Notes: generated by a model from the letters alone, not told the origin. A DNA stretch of 64,000 nt from CAWBRT01 sp963819175 (GCA_963819175.1 CAWFVJ010000021.1:186001-250000), one strand, 5' to 3'. Shown: positions 16,588-27,005, counted from the stretch's first letter. Numbers and translations are program-made.

Positions 16588-19500
16588 TCATTTAATCACC
16601 ACCCCGGTGCCGGTGATCGCCGCCGACGGATTCGTTCCCGCCGTCGAACTCACCTCCAGCGTGCCGCTTTGCAACCCTAAGGTAGTGGGGGCGAAGCTCA
16701 ACGTAATGTAGCAGGTCGCATTCACCGCCAGCGTCTTGCCCGTGCAACTATCCGAGCTCAACGTCACCGACGGCAAACTCGGAGTCCATGCCATCACTGT
16801 TACCGCATCCGTCGTGTAGTTGGACAACCCCACCGTAAACGGCTTGCTGGTGTTCACGCCAACGTTGCCAAAGTTAATCGCGCTGTAACTCAGTATCAGC
16901 CCGTTCGACACCCCGGTGCCGGTAATCGTCGCCGACGGATTCGTCCCCGCCGTCGAAATCACCGCCAGCGTGCCACTCTGCGCCCCCAAGCCGGTGGGCA
17001 TGAAGTTCATCGTAACGTAGCAGGTCGCATTCGCCGCCAGCGTCGTGCCCGTGCAACTATCCGAGCTCAACGTGATTGACGGCAAACTCGGGGTCAACGC
17101 CGTCACCGTTACCGGATTCGACGTGTAGTTGGACAGTCCCAGCGTCCACGGCTTGCTGGTGTTCAGGCCGACGTTGCCAAAGCTAGCCGCACTGGGACTC
17201 AGCGTCAGTCCATTCGACATCCCCGTGCCGCTGATCGTTGCCGACAGATCCGTCCCTGCTGTCGAACTCACCTTCAGCGTGCCATTCTGCAAACCCGAGC
17301 TGGTGGGGGCGAAGTTCAGCACTACGGTGCACCTTCCATCCACGGCCAGCGTCGTGCCCGTGCAGGTATCCGAGCTCAACGTCACCGACGGCAAACTCGG
17401 AGTCACCGCCGTTACGGTCACCGGATTCGCTGTGTAGTTGTACACGATCAATGTCCAAGGCTTGCTTGTGTTCACGCCAACGTTGCCAAAGGCAACCGCG
17501 CTGGCACTCAACGTCATTCCATATGACACACCGTTGCCGGTTAGGGTCGCCGACAATGGCCCCGCCGTCGTACTTACTGCCAGCGTGCCACTCTTCGGCC
17601 CCAAGGCAGTGGGTGCAAAGTTCAGCACAACGCTGCATCTCGAATCTACCGCCAGCGTCTGGCCCGTGCAATTATCCGAGCTCAACGTCACCGTCGGCAT
17701 ACTCGGGGTCAACGCCGTCACCGTCACAGGATTCGATGTGTAGTTGTAGACCATCACCGTCCAGGGCTTGACGGTGTTCACGCCAACATCGCCAAAGTCA
17801 ATCGCTTTGTAACTCAGCGTCAACCCATATGGCGCCCCGGTGCCGGTGATCGTCGCCGACGGATTTGTTCCCGCCGTCGAATTCACCGCCAGCATGCCGC
17901 TCTGCAACCCCAAGTCGGTGGGCATGTAGTTCAACGTAAAGTAGCAGGTCTCATCCACCGCCAGCGTCTTGCCCGTGCAATTATCCGAGCTCAACGTCAC
18001 CGACGGCAAACTTGGAGTCAACGCCGTCACTGTCACCGGATTCGTCGTGTAGTTGTATAGCGCCACTGTCCACGGCTTGCTGGTGGTCACGCCAACGTCG
18101 CCAAAGTCAATCGCGCTGGTGCTCAACGTCAGCTGATTCGACACCCCGGTACCGGTGATCGTCGCCGACGGATTCGTCCCCGCCGTCGAACTCACCGCCA
18201 GCGTGCCGCTCTGCGCCCCCAGACCAATGGGCATGAAGTTCAACGTAACGTAGCAAGTCTCATCCACCGCCAGCGTCTTGCCCGTGCAATAATCCGAGCT
18301 CAACGTCACCGCCGGCAAACTCGGGGTCAACGCCGCCACCGTCACCATACTCGCTGTGTAGTTGGACAACCCCACGGTGTACGGCTGACTGGTGTTCACG
18401 CCAACGTTGCCAAAGTCAACCACACTGGTACTCAGCATCAGCCCATACGCCACTCCGGCGCCGGTGATCGTCGCCGACGGATTCGTCCCCGCCGTCGAAT
18501 TCACCATCAGCGTGCCGCTCTGCGGCCCCACGCTAGTGGGGGCGAAGTTCAGCACAACGACGCATCTCGCATCCACCGCCAGCGTCTTACCCGTGCAACC
18601 ATCCGTGCTCAACGTCACCGCCGGCAAACTCGGGGTCAACGCCGTCACCGTCACCGGATTCGCCGTGTAGTTGTACAGCATCAACGTCCAAGGCTTGATG
18701 GTGCCCACGCCAACGTTGCCAAAGCTAACCGCACTGGGACTCAGCGCCAGCCCGTATGGCATCCCGGTGCCAGTCAGGCTCAGCGGCAAGGTGGCCGGGC
18801 CCACTTGCACATTCAGCGTGGACGAATAGGCCGTCGTACCAGTGGGGGTAAGACGGCGGCTGCGGCATCCTTACGGGCGGTGGCTAACGCGGCGGCAAAC
18901 GTGAATTGCTGTTCCGTCGTGGAAAATATCTCGACTGCGGAAACAGGGCCGCTGCTGCTCTCGCCGCCAACGATCAACACATTGCCATCCTGCAAGCGCG
19001 CCATCGTATGGCCTGTGCGCGCGTCTCCCAAGGTTGCAGATAGCGTCCGCCAGGTATTCGTCTGAGGATTAAGGCTAAAAGCGTTCAAAATAGGAGGGAG
19101 GAAGATACAGTAAGGAAGAGAGAAAACGATGATAGTAGTAGATGTACGACAGGAAGGTGAAGATGAGGGAGAGAGAATCTAAGAGGTATTGGTACTAGAT
19201 GAGATAGACCTACTAGCACTAAAGGGTTTACAAGAAAGACTAGAAGGAGGCGTTGTCGAAGGGATAGACGAGACGAGACAAGCTGATCAAGATGACGAGA
19301 GCGCGCAACTCGCTGGTGTAGAAGAGACCGAGTTCGTGACCCCGCCACCCGAGGTCGTGCCACCAGCTCACCAGCACTTCGCCGCTCAGACAGCCAGACG
19401 GCGGCCAGTCGACCGGTTCGGAGTGTACGCCCAGCGCCGAGCGAATAAAGAGAGCGAATACGCGTAGGATGACGCAGAAGAAAAATGGCGCAGCAGAGGA

Positions 19501-20052
19501 TGTAGGTAATGTAGGCGAACATAGCTGGTAGCAACGGTTCAGGGTCAAAGAGGAGGCGAGGTAGGGATAGAAAGGCAAGGCAAGCTGGGAGTCGGTGGTC
19601 AACACGAAGCGGCGTTTGCGCAGGCAGAGCAGATGTCGTCGCGCACAGCCGCTGCACCCGCTTGCGGCTCGACGGCCAGCGGCGGCGCGTAACTCGGCGT
19701 GATACTACGGCTACCGTAAGCTGGCCACTGCAGGGCGATCTGCTGGAACTGATGCCCAGTTCGAAGACTCATGGATGGGCGGCGCCCCGCGAGGAACGGT
19801 AATAGCCGGTCGGGATGAAGATTAGATAATTCGCGCATGCGCTCGCACACGCTTACCGTCGGCCGCGGTTCCTCCCGCGATTAGAATGCGGCCGTCGGGC
19901 AGCAGCACTGCGGCTGCGCCGTTGCGAGGCGTCGACAGCGTTCCCGCCGGACTCCAAGTCGAGGTGGGTACGGCGGGAAGTGCGCCTTGCACTAAAACTG
20001 CGAACGCTGAAAACAGAACAACAACAATTGCGAGAGATGAAATACGCCGCAT
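16588..20052 (-). pseudogene. broken secreted Kelch / HYDIN-repeat protein
   Basis: Remains of one large gene. N-terminus at 20052: signal peptide MRRISSLAIVVVLFSAFAVL, GAGGAGA Shine-Dalgarno, then the Kelch-type phrase AAAVLLPDGRILIAGGTAADGK, after which the frame is lost near 19840. Between about 19089 and 19840 no frame holds, although Kelch-like words (SLRTGHQFQ) recur in shifted frames. At 18850-19088 a Kelch piece (TARTGHTMARLQDGNVLIVGGE) returns, then a frameshift near 18850 leads into seven HYDIN-type 'choice-of-anchor D' repeats that run intact to the stop at 16588. Either a decayed gene or a region of poor sequence. Confidence 0.75.
16590..18790 (-). repeat. seven tandem DNA repeats of about 310 bp encoding HYDIN-type domains
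   Basis: The HYDIN part consists of seven units of about 104 residues. Each has (F/S)GNVGVNTSKPW, NPVTVTALTPSLPSVTLSS, a paired Cys (CTGKTLAV...C) and a GTLAVSSTAGTNPSATITGTG ending. Units are also very alike as DNA: the CCAGCGT(C/G)(T/G)TGCCCGTGCAA word recurs at a spacing of about 310. This indicates recent unit duplication or conversion. Confidence 0.85.
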
Positions 20053-20518
20053 GCTTTGTTTCTCCTCGAAGCAGGTGTTGGGGCAATCCAACTTGGGCAC
20101 AGAAAGGTCGGCCGGTGAGTACAACTCCAGCGACTCTCTTTGCAATTGGTTTGCAATTCAGAGTTCCTGCTTTTCGGTCGGCGTTAAGAGCTTTTCTCTC
20201 AGAGGATTAGCAGCCAGACGATTAGTCCTGGTACTAAGATGGCAGGTGTCACCATTTGATTACGCAGATGCTCGTTTGCGGTTACTTCCGATAGCCGAAA
20301 GATAATTCTAGGTCTTTGTTATCAAAGACCTAAGCTGTACTAGGATGAAAAGCGTAATTCGTATCACATGGCGTCACCTTTTGGTGATCCAAGGTTTCGT
20401 ACCGGGCGAACCATGCCGATCTTGAAAGAAGCCGCACTCTAGGTGATCTTCGTAGCGGAATCTTCACCGTCAGGACTCAATGAATCCTGCGGTGCGAAAT
20501 ATAGTGGGCAAACAACTA
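20053..20518. other. intergenic region with a perfect 10-bp hairpin
   Basis: 466 bases without a gene between the Kelch start and the galE stop. Structure: TAGGTCTTTG-TTAT-CAAAGACCTA at 20309-20332, a perfect 10-base stem with no U tract, and a smaller dyad TCACC-TTTT-GGTGA near 20374-20387. Both could be regulatory dyads for the Kelch/HYDIN gene, which is transcribed away from here. Confidence 0.45.
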
Positions 20519-21490
20519 CTATCCACGCTGTGCCGCGTGCCAGTCGAAAGCGGTGCGCACGATCTCCTTCAGCTCCGAGCATTTCGGCTTCCAACCGAGC
20601 TTTTCGGTCGCTCGTCCGGACGCCGCCACCAGAACCGCAGGGTCGCCCGCCCGCCGGGGAGTTTCGCGGGCCGGCACCGTTCGTCCGGTTACTGTTTCCA
20701 CCGCCGCAATTACTTCCCGAACGCTGTAACCGCAGCCCGTGCCGAGGTTCAGGGCCACGCTGTTGCCTGCCTCCAGTTGCCGCAACGCCAACACGTGCGC
20801 GCGCGCCAGATCGGTCACATGGATATAATCGCGGATCGCCGTCCCATCGGGAGTGGGGTAGTCGGTGCCGTAAATATCAATCGTGCTGCGCCGCCCGAGC
20901 GCGGCCTCGATGACCAGAGGGATCAGATGGGTCTCCGGAAAGTGATCCTCTCCCACCTCGCGATCCGCATCAGCCCCGGCGGCGTTGAAATAGCGCAACG
21001 CGGCATAGGTAAAGCCGTATGCCGGAGCGTACCAGCCCAGCATCTTCTCGATGAAAAGCTTTGACTCGCCGTAAGGATTCACCGGCTTTTGCGGGTGCTC
21101 CTCCGTCAGGTGGCTTTGCTCGGGAATGCCGTAGGTCGCACAAGTCGAGGAGAACACAATCCGCGTGACCCCGGCCGCCAACATTCCGTCCAACAAGCCG
21201 AGCGTATTCACAACATTGTTGCGGAAGTACTTGCGCGGGTCCACCATCGATTCGCCGACGTAGGAGCTGGCGGCAAAATGCACCACCGCATCGATGCCGC
21301 AGCGGCGCAAGGTGCGGGCCACCAGAGCAACATCGCCGACATCGCCTTCCACTAGTTCTCCCCACTTAACTGCCCAGCGATGTCCCGTGCTGAGGTTATC
21401 CAGCACAACCACCTCGTGCCCATCGCGCACGAGTTCTTTTGCCGTATGACTGCCAATGTAGCCGGCTCCGCCGGTGACCAGAACTTTCAT
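20519..21490 (-). CDS. galE: UDP-glucose 4-epimerase
   Basis: 323 residues, extended short-chain dehydrogenase fold. It interconverts UDP-glucose and UDP-galactose for polysaccharide synthesis or the Leloir pathway. Seen: NAD-binding TGGAGYIGSH at the N-terminus, FAASSYVGES, the catalytic Ser/Thr plus YxxxK (SSTCATYG and NPYGESK), RYFNAAGAD and the IRDYIHVTDLA signature. The start is ATG 21490; a GTG directly before it would add one residue. It stands alone downstream of the amt-like gene on the same strand, 163 bases apart. Confidence 0.95.
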   Translation of the reverse strand: MKVLVTGGAGYIGSHTAKELVRDGHEVVVLDNLSTGHRWAVKWGELVEGDVGDVALVARTLRRCGIDAVVHFAASSYVGESMVDPRKYFRNNVVNTLGLLDGMLAAGVTRIVFSSTCATYGIPEQSHLTEEHPQKPVNPYGESKLFIEKMLGWYAPAYGFTYAALRYFNAAGADADREVGEDHFPETHLIPLVIEAALGRRSTIDIYGTDYPTPDGTAIRDYIHVTDLARAHVLALRQLEAGNSVALNLGTGCGYSVREVIAAVETVTGRTVPARETPRRAGDPAVLVAASGRATEKLGWKPKCSELKEIVRTAFDWHAAQRG

Positions 21491-21653
21491 CACGCCTCGT
21501 AAGTATTAAGAACGATCAGCGAACCCTAGTCTAGTTCTTTTGCAGTCCGCCAGAGTAGCCTATGCGCACACTTGGTAACCATCTACAATTCCTGGGAACC
21601 TGTTTCGGACAAAGTCGGCAAAAGATGGCGCTCCGTTGCAGCCGCACGCCACG

Positions 21654-23135
21654 TCAGCGCTGCGTGGACTCTTCGGTGTAGGTGACAAATTCGGGATATG
21701 CTCCGGCACCAAGCTCGTGCAGATCCATTCCCTGGCGCTCGCCCTCGGGCGGCACCCGTTGCGGCAGCACGCGGTCGAGCAGCAGGTTTAAGCCATAGCT
21801 CAACGGCAGCACAAATCCGAGCAATGTGGCGATTCCTACGACCTGCGCGATCCACTGCCCCCGAGCCGCGCCCGGCACATGAGCAAAAAATCCCGCCGCC
21901 AGCAGGCTCCAGAGGCCGCACAAGCCGTGCACGGAAAACGATCCTGCCGTGTCGTCCACCGCAATCAACTCGAGCCACTGGATGGAAAACGTGACCAGGG
22001 CTCCGGCCACAACGCCGATCAACAACGCCGCCAGCGGTGCCACAAACGCGCAACCGGCGCAACTCGCAACTAATCCGCCGACCCACCCGTTGGCGACCAG
22101 TGAGGCATCCGGTTTGCCGAAACGGATGCGCGTGATGAGCAAGGAAGCTAATGCGGAGGCAGCCGCCGAAAGCGTTGTGTTCACCGCGATGAGCACCACT
22201 CGCGCAGGCACAGTGCCTGTAAACAAGATCGCGCCCGCCGAATTCAGCCCTACCCATCCCAGCAAGGCCAACAGACAGCCAAACAGAACCAGCACGGTGT
22301 TGTGTCCGGGGATCGCCGTGGGAATGCCCTCGACCGAGTACTTGCCCCGGCGCGGACCGAGAATCCACAGGATCACCAAGGCGTTCAATCCGCCAACCGC
22401 CTGAATCGAACCGGCGCCGCCGCAATCGAGGAAACCACGGCCGAGCGAGTAGTTCACGCCGAGTTGAGCCAGCCAACCGCCGCCCCAAGCCCAGTGCGCG
22501 AACAGCGGATAGATGCAACCGGCCAGCAGCGCGGTAGCCGCGGCACTGGCGCCAAGCCGCCATCGATCCGCAGCGCTGCCGAGCGGAATCGCAGCCGCCA
22601 GTCCAACCCCAAAGATCTGAAGCAGTGCAGCCAGCGATGCGGGAGAGCCGTCGAGTTCCAGTCCGCGAAAGAAGAACTTCTCTGCGGCGAGCCAGTTCCA
22701 CTGCTTACCCGCGACGCTGATCGCGTGCATCGAACGACCGGCGTATCCCTCCACGGCGAAGCCGCACGCGAAATAGACGACGGCGGCGACCGCAACCACG
22801 CACAGCGTACTCAGCATGGCGTGCGCCGCGCTGCGCGAACGCACAAAGCCGGTATTGATCAGCGCCAGTCCGGCTATCGCCAGAGGAACCAGCAATATCA
22901 GGAAAATGCACAGTGCCACTCCCACTTCCGAGAGCGTGGGAATCGTGGCGGCCATCAGTGACGCTCCCCGACAGCGAGGCAAATGTGCGCGAAAGACAAG
23001 CAACAAGCCCAGTATCTCGACGCCGATGCCGGCCAGCACGAAACCGGACAGGGACGCCGACGCGGCAAGCAGCGCAACCGCCGCCAGCACCAGCAACCAT
23101 CCGGTCAACAGCAACAGGAAGCCTGCAATCTTCAT
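21654..23135 (-). CDS. divergent ammonium transporter (Amt) family protein
   Basis: 493 residues, about 12-13 hydrophobic segments. Amt family marks: INTGFVRSRSAAHAM, HWAWGGGWLAQLG, LDCGGAGSI, GGLNALVILWILGPRRGKY, VDDTAGSFSVHGLCGLWS and a cytoplasmic GMDLHELGAGAYPE tail. Two points are unusual. The pore 'twin-His' pair is incomplete: in DCGGAGSIQ the position equivalent to E. coli AmtB His168 is Gln, while His318 (SVHG) is kept. And about 60 residues with two extra membrane segments precede the normal N-terminus. No glnB/glnK neighbour is present; a Ser/Thr kinase ends 30 bases upstream. It may conduct ammonium with altered properties or act as a sensor. Confidence 0.85.
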   Translation of the reverse strand: MKIAGFLLLLTGWLLVLAAVALLAASASLSGFVLAGIGVEILGLLLVFRAHLPRCRGASLMAATIPTLSEVGVALCIFLILLVPLAIAGLALINTGFVRSRSAAHAMLSTLCVVAVAAVVYFACGFAVEGYAGRSMHAISVAGKQWNWLAAEKFFFRGLELDGSPASLAALLQIFGVGLAAAIPLGSAADRWRLGASAAATALLAGCIYPLFAHWAWGGGWLAQLGVNYSLGRGFLDCGGAGSIQAVGGLNALVILWILGPRRGKYSVEGIPTAIPGHNTVLVLFGCLLALLGWVGLNSAGAILFTGTVPARVVLIAVNTTLSAAASALASLLITRIRFGKPDASLVANGWVGGLVASCAGCAFVAPLAALLIGVVAGALVTFSIQWLELIAVDDTAGSFSVHGLCGLWSLLAAGFFAHVPGAARGQWIAQVVGIATLLGFVLPLSYGLNLLLDRVLPQRVPPEGERQGMDLHELGAGAYPEFVTYTEESTQR

Positions 23136-23165
23136 TTCACTCGAGTCCTCGCCTGTCGGCTGACT

Positions 23166-24137
23166 TCACTTGTGACGCGCCACATAGAGCAACAAGGTGA
23201 ATATCACGATGGGAATCAAAGCCAGCATGAGATAGAACAAAATCTTTCTGCCCCAAGGCGAGCGGCGTTGCTTCCAGTCGTGCAATTCGGCGCGATCAGC
23301 CGCCACCCCAACCTGGTCCTGATGTTCCAGGTCCCAGGCGAACTCGTGCGCATTGGGGTAGCGGTTCTTAGGGTCGCGCTCCATCGCGCGGTAAATGATC
23401 TCCTGCAGTTGCGGGGAAATTGACGGATCGATCTCACGCGGCGGAATCGGATTATTCAGCAGCCGTTCGTTCATAATCACGAAGGCATTGGGTCCGCTGA
23501 ACGGCACCTTGCCCGTCAACATCTCATACAACATGACCCCGAGCGCGTAAATATCGCTGCGCACATCGCCACGCTTGCCTTTGACCTGTTCCGGAGAAAT
23601 GTAGTCCGGCGTTCCCATCGTCTGCGAGGCCGACGTATAAGTGATGCGCCGTGAACTGATGTTGCCCGCGATGCCGAAGTCGATCAGCTTGATGTTGTCG
23701 TCGGCGTCGATCATGATGTTTTCCGGCTTGAGGTCGCGATGCACCACGCCGTTGCGATGAATGTAGTCGAGCGCGTCGCAGATGCGCAGCGCGATTCGTA
23801 CAGCGCGCTCGGGCGGCAGCTTGCGTTGCTCGTTCATCAATTGCCGCAGCAGCCGTCCCTCAACCCACTCCATCACCATGTAGCGTTCGCTGCGGTCGTC
23901 ATCGCCCAGGACCTTCATTACCCCCGGATGGTCCAGCTTTCTGCCGATTTCCTCTTCGCGCTGGAAGCGTTCGAAAAACACCGGGTCGCTTTCCATTTCG
24001 ATATGCGGAACCTTGATGGCAACCGTGCGGCCGGTGCGCGTGTCTTTGCCGCGAAAGATCGAAGCCATGCCGCTGCGTGCGGCCACGCTCTCAAGGTAAT
24101 AATGGTCGAGTTGCTCGCCAGGTTGGAGCTGGGTCAT
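23166..24137 (-). CDS. Ser/Thr protein kinase with C-terminal membrane anchor
   Basis: 323 residues. Hanks-type kinase domain, residues about 12-275, with the VAIKVP lysine, HRDLKPENIMI catalytic loop, DFGIAG, a GTPDYISPEQ activation-segment end and SDIYALGVMLYEMLTG. A single membrane segment at about 298-320 (ILFYLMLALIPIVIFTLLLYV) is followed only by ARHK, so there is no external sensor domain. The glycine-rich loop is atypical (ARSGMASIF). It lies between a PP2C phosphatase gene (104 bases upstream) and the amt-like gene (30 bases downstream), suggesting a phosphorylation switch whose target may be that transporter. Confidence 0.92.
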   Translation of the reverse strand: MTQLQPGEQLDHYYLESVAARSGMASIFRGKDTRTGRTVAIKVPHIEMESDPVFFERFQREEEIGRKLDHPGVMKVLGDDDRSERYMVMEWVEGRLLRQLMNEQRKLPPERAVRIALRICDALDYIHRNGVVHRDLKPENIMIDADDNIKLIDFGIAGNISSRRITYTSASQTMGTPDYISPEQVKGKRGDVRSDIYALGVMLYEMLTGKVPFSGPNAFVIMNERLLNNPIPPREIDPSISPQLQEIIYRAMERDPKNRYPNAHEFAWDLEHQDQVGVAADRAELHDWKQRRSPWGRKILFYLMLALIPIVIFTLLLYVARHK

Positions 24138-24241
24138 TGGTTGTCAGCAGGCCGAGGCTAACTGTTGGCTCGCGTCGATGATGCTAAACCGGATTTGCCG
24201 TAAGCTGCTGCGTTTCTTCCAGCACGGTTCAGCCAACCGAC

Positions 24242-25117
24242 TCAGGGCAGTTTGTACGGCCGTCCTCGATACATTCCAACCCGTTCGACCTCACGAATGC
24301 GAACCAGTTGAAGGCTCACATTATCGCTGCCATCTCGCTCGTTGGCAAGCTGCACCAGTTGTTGCGCCGAAGCTTGCAGATCAGTCGTTTCGAGAACAGC
24401 CCTAGCCAGATCGGACTCCGTAACCGCGCCGTGCAGGCCGTCGGTACTCAACGAAAGCACGTCACCGGGAAGCAGCAGATGCTCACTGACGTCGGCGCTA
24501 ACGAATAGTTCGCTCCCCACCGAGCGGCTTAACATGTGGCGAGTCGCGGCGTTCGCCTGGCCCGATGACAGAATACCAAGCCGTACCTGCTCGTTCGCCA
24601 CCGTGTGATCGCGCGTCAGCAGCGTAGCGCGGCCCCGGCGAATCAGATAGCACCGCGAATCGCCAACGTGCGCAACGGTGACGCGGTCGAAGCGCAGCGC
24701 GCAAGCCACCAAGGTTGTCGCCATCGCCCGTCCAGCTGATTCAGATGCCAGGCCAGCTTCGTGCACATGCACGTTCGCGGCCTGTGCGAGACGCTGTAAC
24801 AAAGGGGCATGTGGCTCACCGGCGACAGCGCCCTGAAATCCGGCGAGCAGCGTTCCAACCGCCAGCCGTGAAGCCACTTCGCCGTCCTCGTTGCCGCCAA
24901 CTCCATCGGCAACCGCGAACAGCCAACCGTGACTCCGCGCTCTTGCCGGAGTGTCCGGAATCATGCGGTCTATATAATCTTCGTTATGCTCGCGGATGCG
25001 GCCGGGATCGCTGAGCTGCGCGAACTCTACATCGAGCATCGAACTCTGTCGCTGTAACCCAAACGCGACAGGGCTTGGCGCGGCTGGGGCAAGTTGACCT
25101 CGATACTTGTGGGACAT
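24242..25117 (-). CDS. PP2C-family protein phosphatase
   Basis: 291 residues. Metal-dependent Ser/Thr phosphatase of the PPM/Stp type. Metal-ligand motifs are present: REHNED near residue 45, ADGVGG, GDSRCYLIR and a C-terminal DGSDNVSLQLV; in between, LLTRDHTVANEQV and STDGLHGAV. A 27-residue N-terminal extension precedes the domain (MLDVEFAQLSDPGRIREHNED); ATG 25117 has GAGAGG four bases upstream, while the inner ATG would also give a complete domain. It presumably reverses the kinase encoded just downstream. Confidence 0.9.
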   Translation of the reverse strand: MSHKYRGQLAPAAPSPVAFGLQRQSSMLDVEFAQLSDPGRIREHNEDYIDRMIPDTPARARSHGWLFAVADGVGGNEDGEVASRLAVGTLLAGFQGAVAGEPHAPLLQRLAQAANVHVHEAGLASESAGRAMATTLVACALRFDRVTVAHVGDSRCYLIRRGRATLLTRDHTVANEQVRLGILSSGQANAATRHMLSRSVGSELFVSADVSEHLLLPGDVLSLSTDGLHGAVTESDLARAVLETTDLQASAQQLVQLANERDGSDNVSLQLVRIREVERVGMYRGRPYKLP

Positions 25118-25202
25118 TCAACCTCTCGCTGTTTCATCTTAACTCTTGCCAAATTATGGCCAAAACGGGCGGGCTTGCACCCGCCCCGGGAGGAAAACAT
25201 CA

Positions 25203-27005
25203 CTAGCTCGCCATAGGCCTGGCTGAAACCAAGGTGGTTCGGCCTGATGACTTGCTCATGCGGACAAAGTAAATGCCGCCGTAAATGGCCCAAACCGCGG
25301 CAATGCCCAGTGCCAGCAGCGGCTCCATCTTGGTGCCGTAACCCATAAATGGCCCAACCACGTAAAACCCCATACAAGCCAGGTTTGCCACGAGTCCGAA
25401 GATTGGAATCAACATATGCCGCATCATGCTGAATTTCGGGTGCTTGTGATAACCGACCATGCAGATTAAGCAGCTCATCCCATACAGCAGGAATGTCCCG
25501 AAGTTTGAAGCCAGCGTAACCGTTAGCAACGAGTTGGGCAGCCCCGCCATCTTGTCGTGAGTGCTGTAACCGAAGCTTGACCAGAAACCCTGCGGCAAAG
25601 CCTTAATCGCTTCGTCCGTCGGCGCGCCGGCATCGCCAAACGCCATCACCACCGCGACGCAACCGATCACTGCCGAAATGATTGCCAGCGTCCAGATCGC
25701 GCGGTGCGGGGTCAGGTTCTTGCCGTGCAACATGCCAAAGTGCTCCGGCGCTTCGCGGTCCTTGCCCATCGCATAGGTGACACGCGCACCGGTGTTCATG
25801 CACGAGAGCGTAGTGCCAATAATCGCCAGGAAGACCGTGAAAGCCTCGACCAGCATGAAGATCTTGCCGCGGCCGGGACCAAACAGCGCGTCGCCCACGA
25901 CGATCATCATGTCACCAATCGGCGCGGCGGAGCCCGCCGCACTCTGCATGGTATAACCGCTATTGAGGAAGTAGTTGGCCGCGAAGTATTCGATGAGATA
26001 GCAGAATAGCCCCTGCACCAGCAGCGAAACGATCACCGCGATGGGAATGTCGCGTTTCGGGTTCTTCGCTTCCCCGCCCAGCGACGTACACGACTCGAAT
26101 CCCACCAGGATCAGAATGGCCACCGTCGCCTGCACAAACGTCCAGCCGATGTTGTGGACACCCAAAACGGAAGAAGCTTTCGGGTGGCTCAGGAAATTGC
26201 CCTTCTCGTCCTCCTTCGGATAACTGATCAGGAACGGTACCGGCTTGCCGGCTGCATCCAGCTTGGGCTGCGGAACCAGCGCCGAATCGCGCACAACAGT
26301 TTCGGTTTCTTTTCCATCGACAGTTGCCTTTTGCGTCGCAAACTCATAGGTGTACGCCGAGCCGGAAGTCGAGTCGAACTGGTAGGCAACCGATCCCGGA
26401 GGGTGATTCATACGGTAGCCGAGCGCTATCACCGCGAAGATCAGCAACGCCGTAATCTGAATCACGTTAATGGCAATGGCGACGCCTGTCGATCCGTTCA
26501 CGCCGCGGTAAGCGATGTACGCCACGCCCAAAGAGAACAGGACACAGACGGCCATCATGAACATCGGCCCTGGGTTGGAGGCATTCATGAAATTCGGCCA
26601 GATTGTCCCCACCAGGTACCCGCACAGGATACCCATCACGCCAACCATCACGCCCGGATAGATCCAGTAATAAAGATGCGACGCCCAACCAACAATAAAC
26701 TTAGAGAGCCGCGCGTATTTCCACACCGTGTTGTGATTCAAGAACGACTGCTCCGCGAAGTAGTATGAGCTTCCCGGGCCGGGGTAAAGTTTCGACAACT
26801 CCGAATAGCACACCGCCGTCGCCAAACAGAGCAGCAGCGCGACGAAAATGCCCATCCACATTGCCGGCGAAGTGTTGCCCGTAGTGGCTTGAATATAGAA
26901 CGTGAGCCATAGGAAGGCTCCGGGAGCGATCAACGCCATGGCGTTCATCGTCAGGCCCGTTAAGCCTAAAGTTGGTTTCATTTCAACTGCGGGAGTCTCC
27001 GCCAT
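25203..27005 (-). CDS. APC-superfamily amino acid permease
   Basis: 600 residues with about 12-13 membrane segments. APC signature near the N-terminus (GLTGLTMNAMALIAPGAFLWL), then AVCYSELSKLYPGPGSSYYFAEQ and LVGFESCTSLGGEAKNPKRDIP. A long hydrophilic loop (about residues 205-285, KATVDGKETETVV...) between membrane segments is unusual and probably faces the periplasm. Start ATG 27005 is favoured over ATG 27011 because AAGGAG sits seven bases before it. Substrate unknown. A porin gene lies 100 bases upstream on the same strand; the two may form an uptake unit across both membranes. Confidence 0.88.
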   Translation of the reverse strand: MAETPAVEMKPTLGLTGLTMNAMALIAPGAFLWLTFYIQATTGNTSPAMWMGIFVALLLCLATAVCYSELSKLYPGPGSSYYFAEQSFLNHNTVWKYARLSKFIVGWASHLYYWIYPGVMVGVMGILCGYLVGTIWPNFMNASNPGPMFMMAVCVLFSLGVAYIAYRGVNGSTGVAIAINVIQITALLIFAVIALGYRMNHPPGSVAYQFDSTSGSAYTYEFATQKATVDGKETETVVRDSALVPQPKLDAAGKPVPFLISYPKEDEKGNFLSHPKASSVLGVHNIGWTFVQATVAILILVGFESCTSLGGEAKNPKRDIPIAVIVSLLVQGLFCYLIEYFAANYFLNSGYTMQSAAGSAAPIGDMMIVVGDALFGPGRGKIFMLVEAFTVFLAIIGTTLSCMNTGARVTYAMGKDREAPEHFGMLHGKNLTPHRAIWTLAIISAVIGCVAVVMAFGDAGAPTDEAIKALPQGFWSSFGYSTHDKMAGLPNSLLTVTLASNFGTFLLYGMSCLICMVGYHKHPKFSMMRHMLIPIFGLVANLACMGFYVVGPFMGYGTKMEPLLALGIAAVWAIYGGIYFVRMSKSSGRTTLVSARPMAS

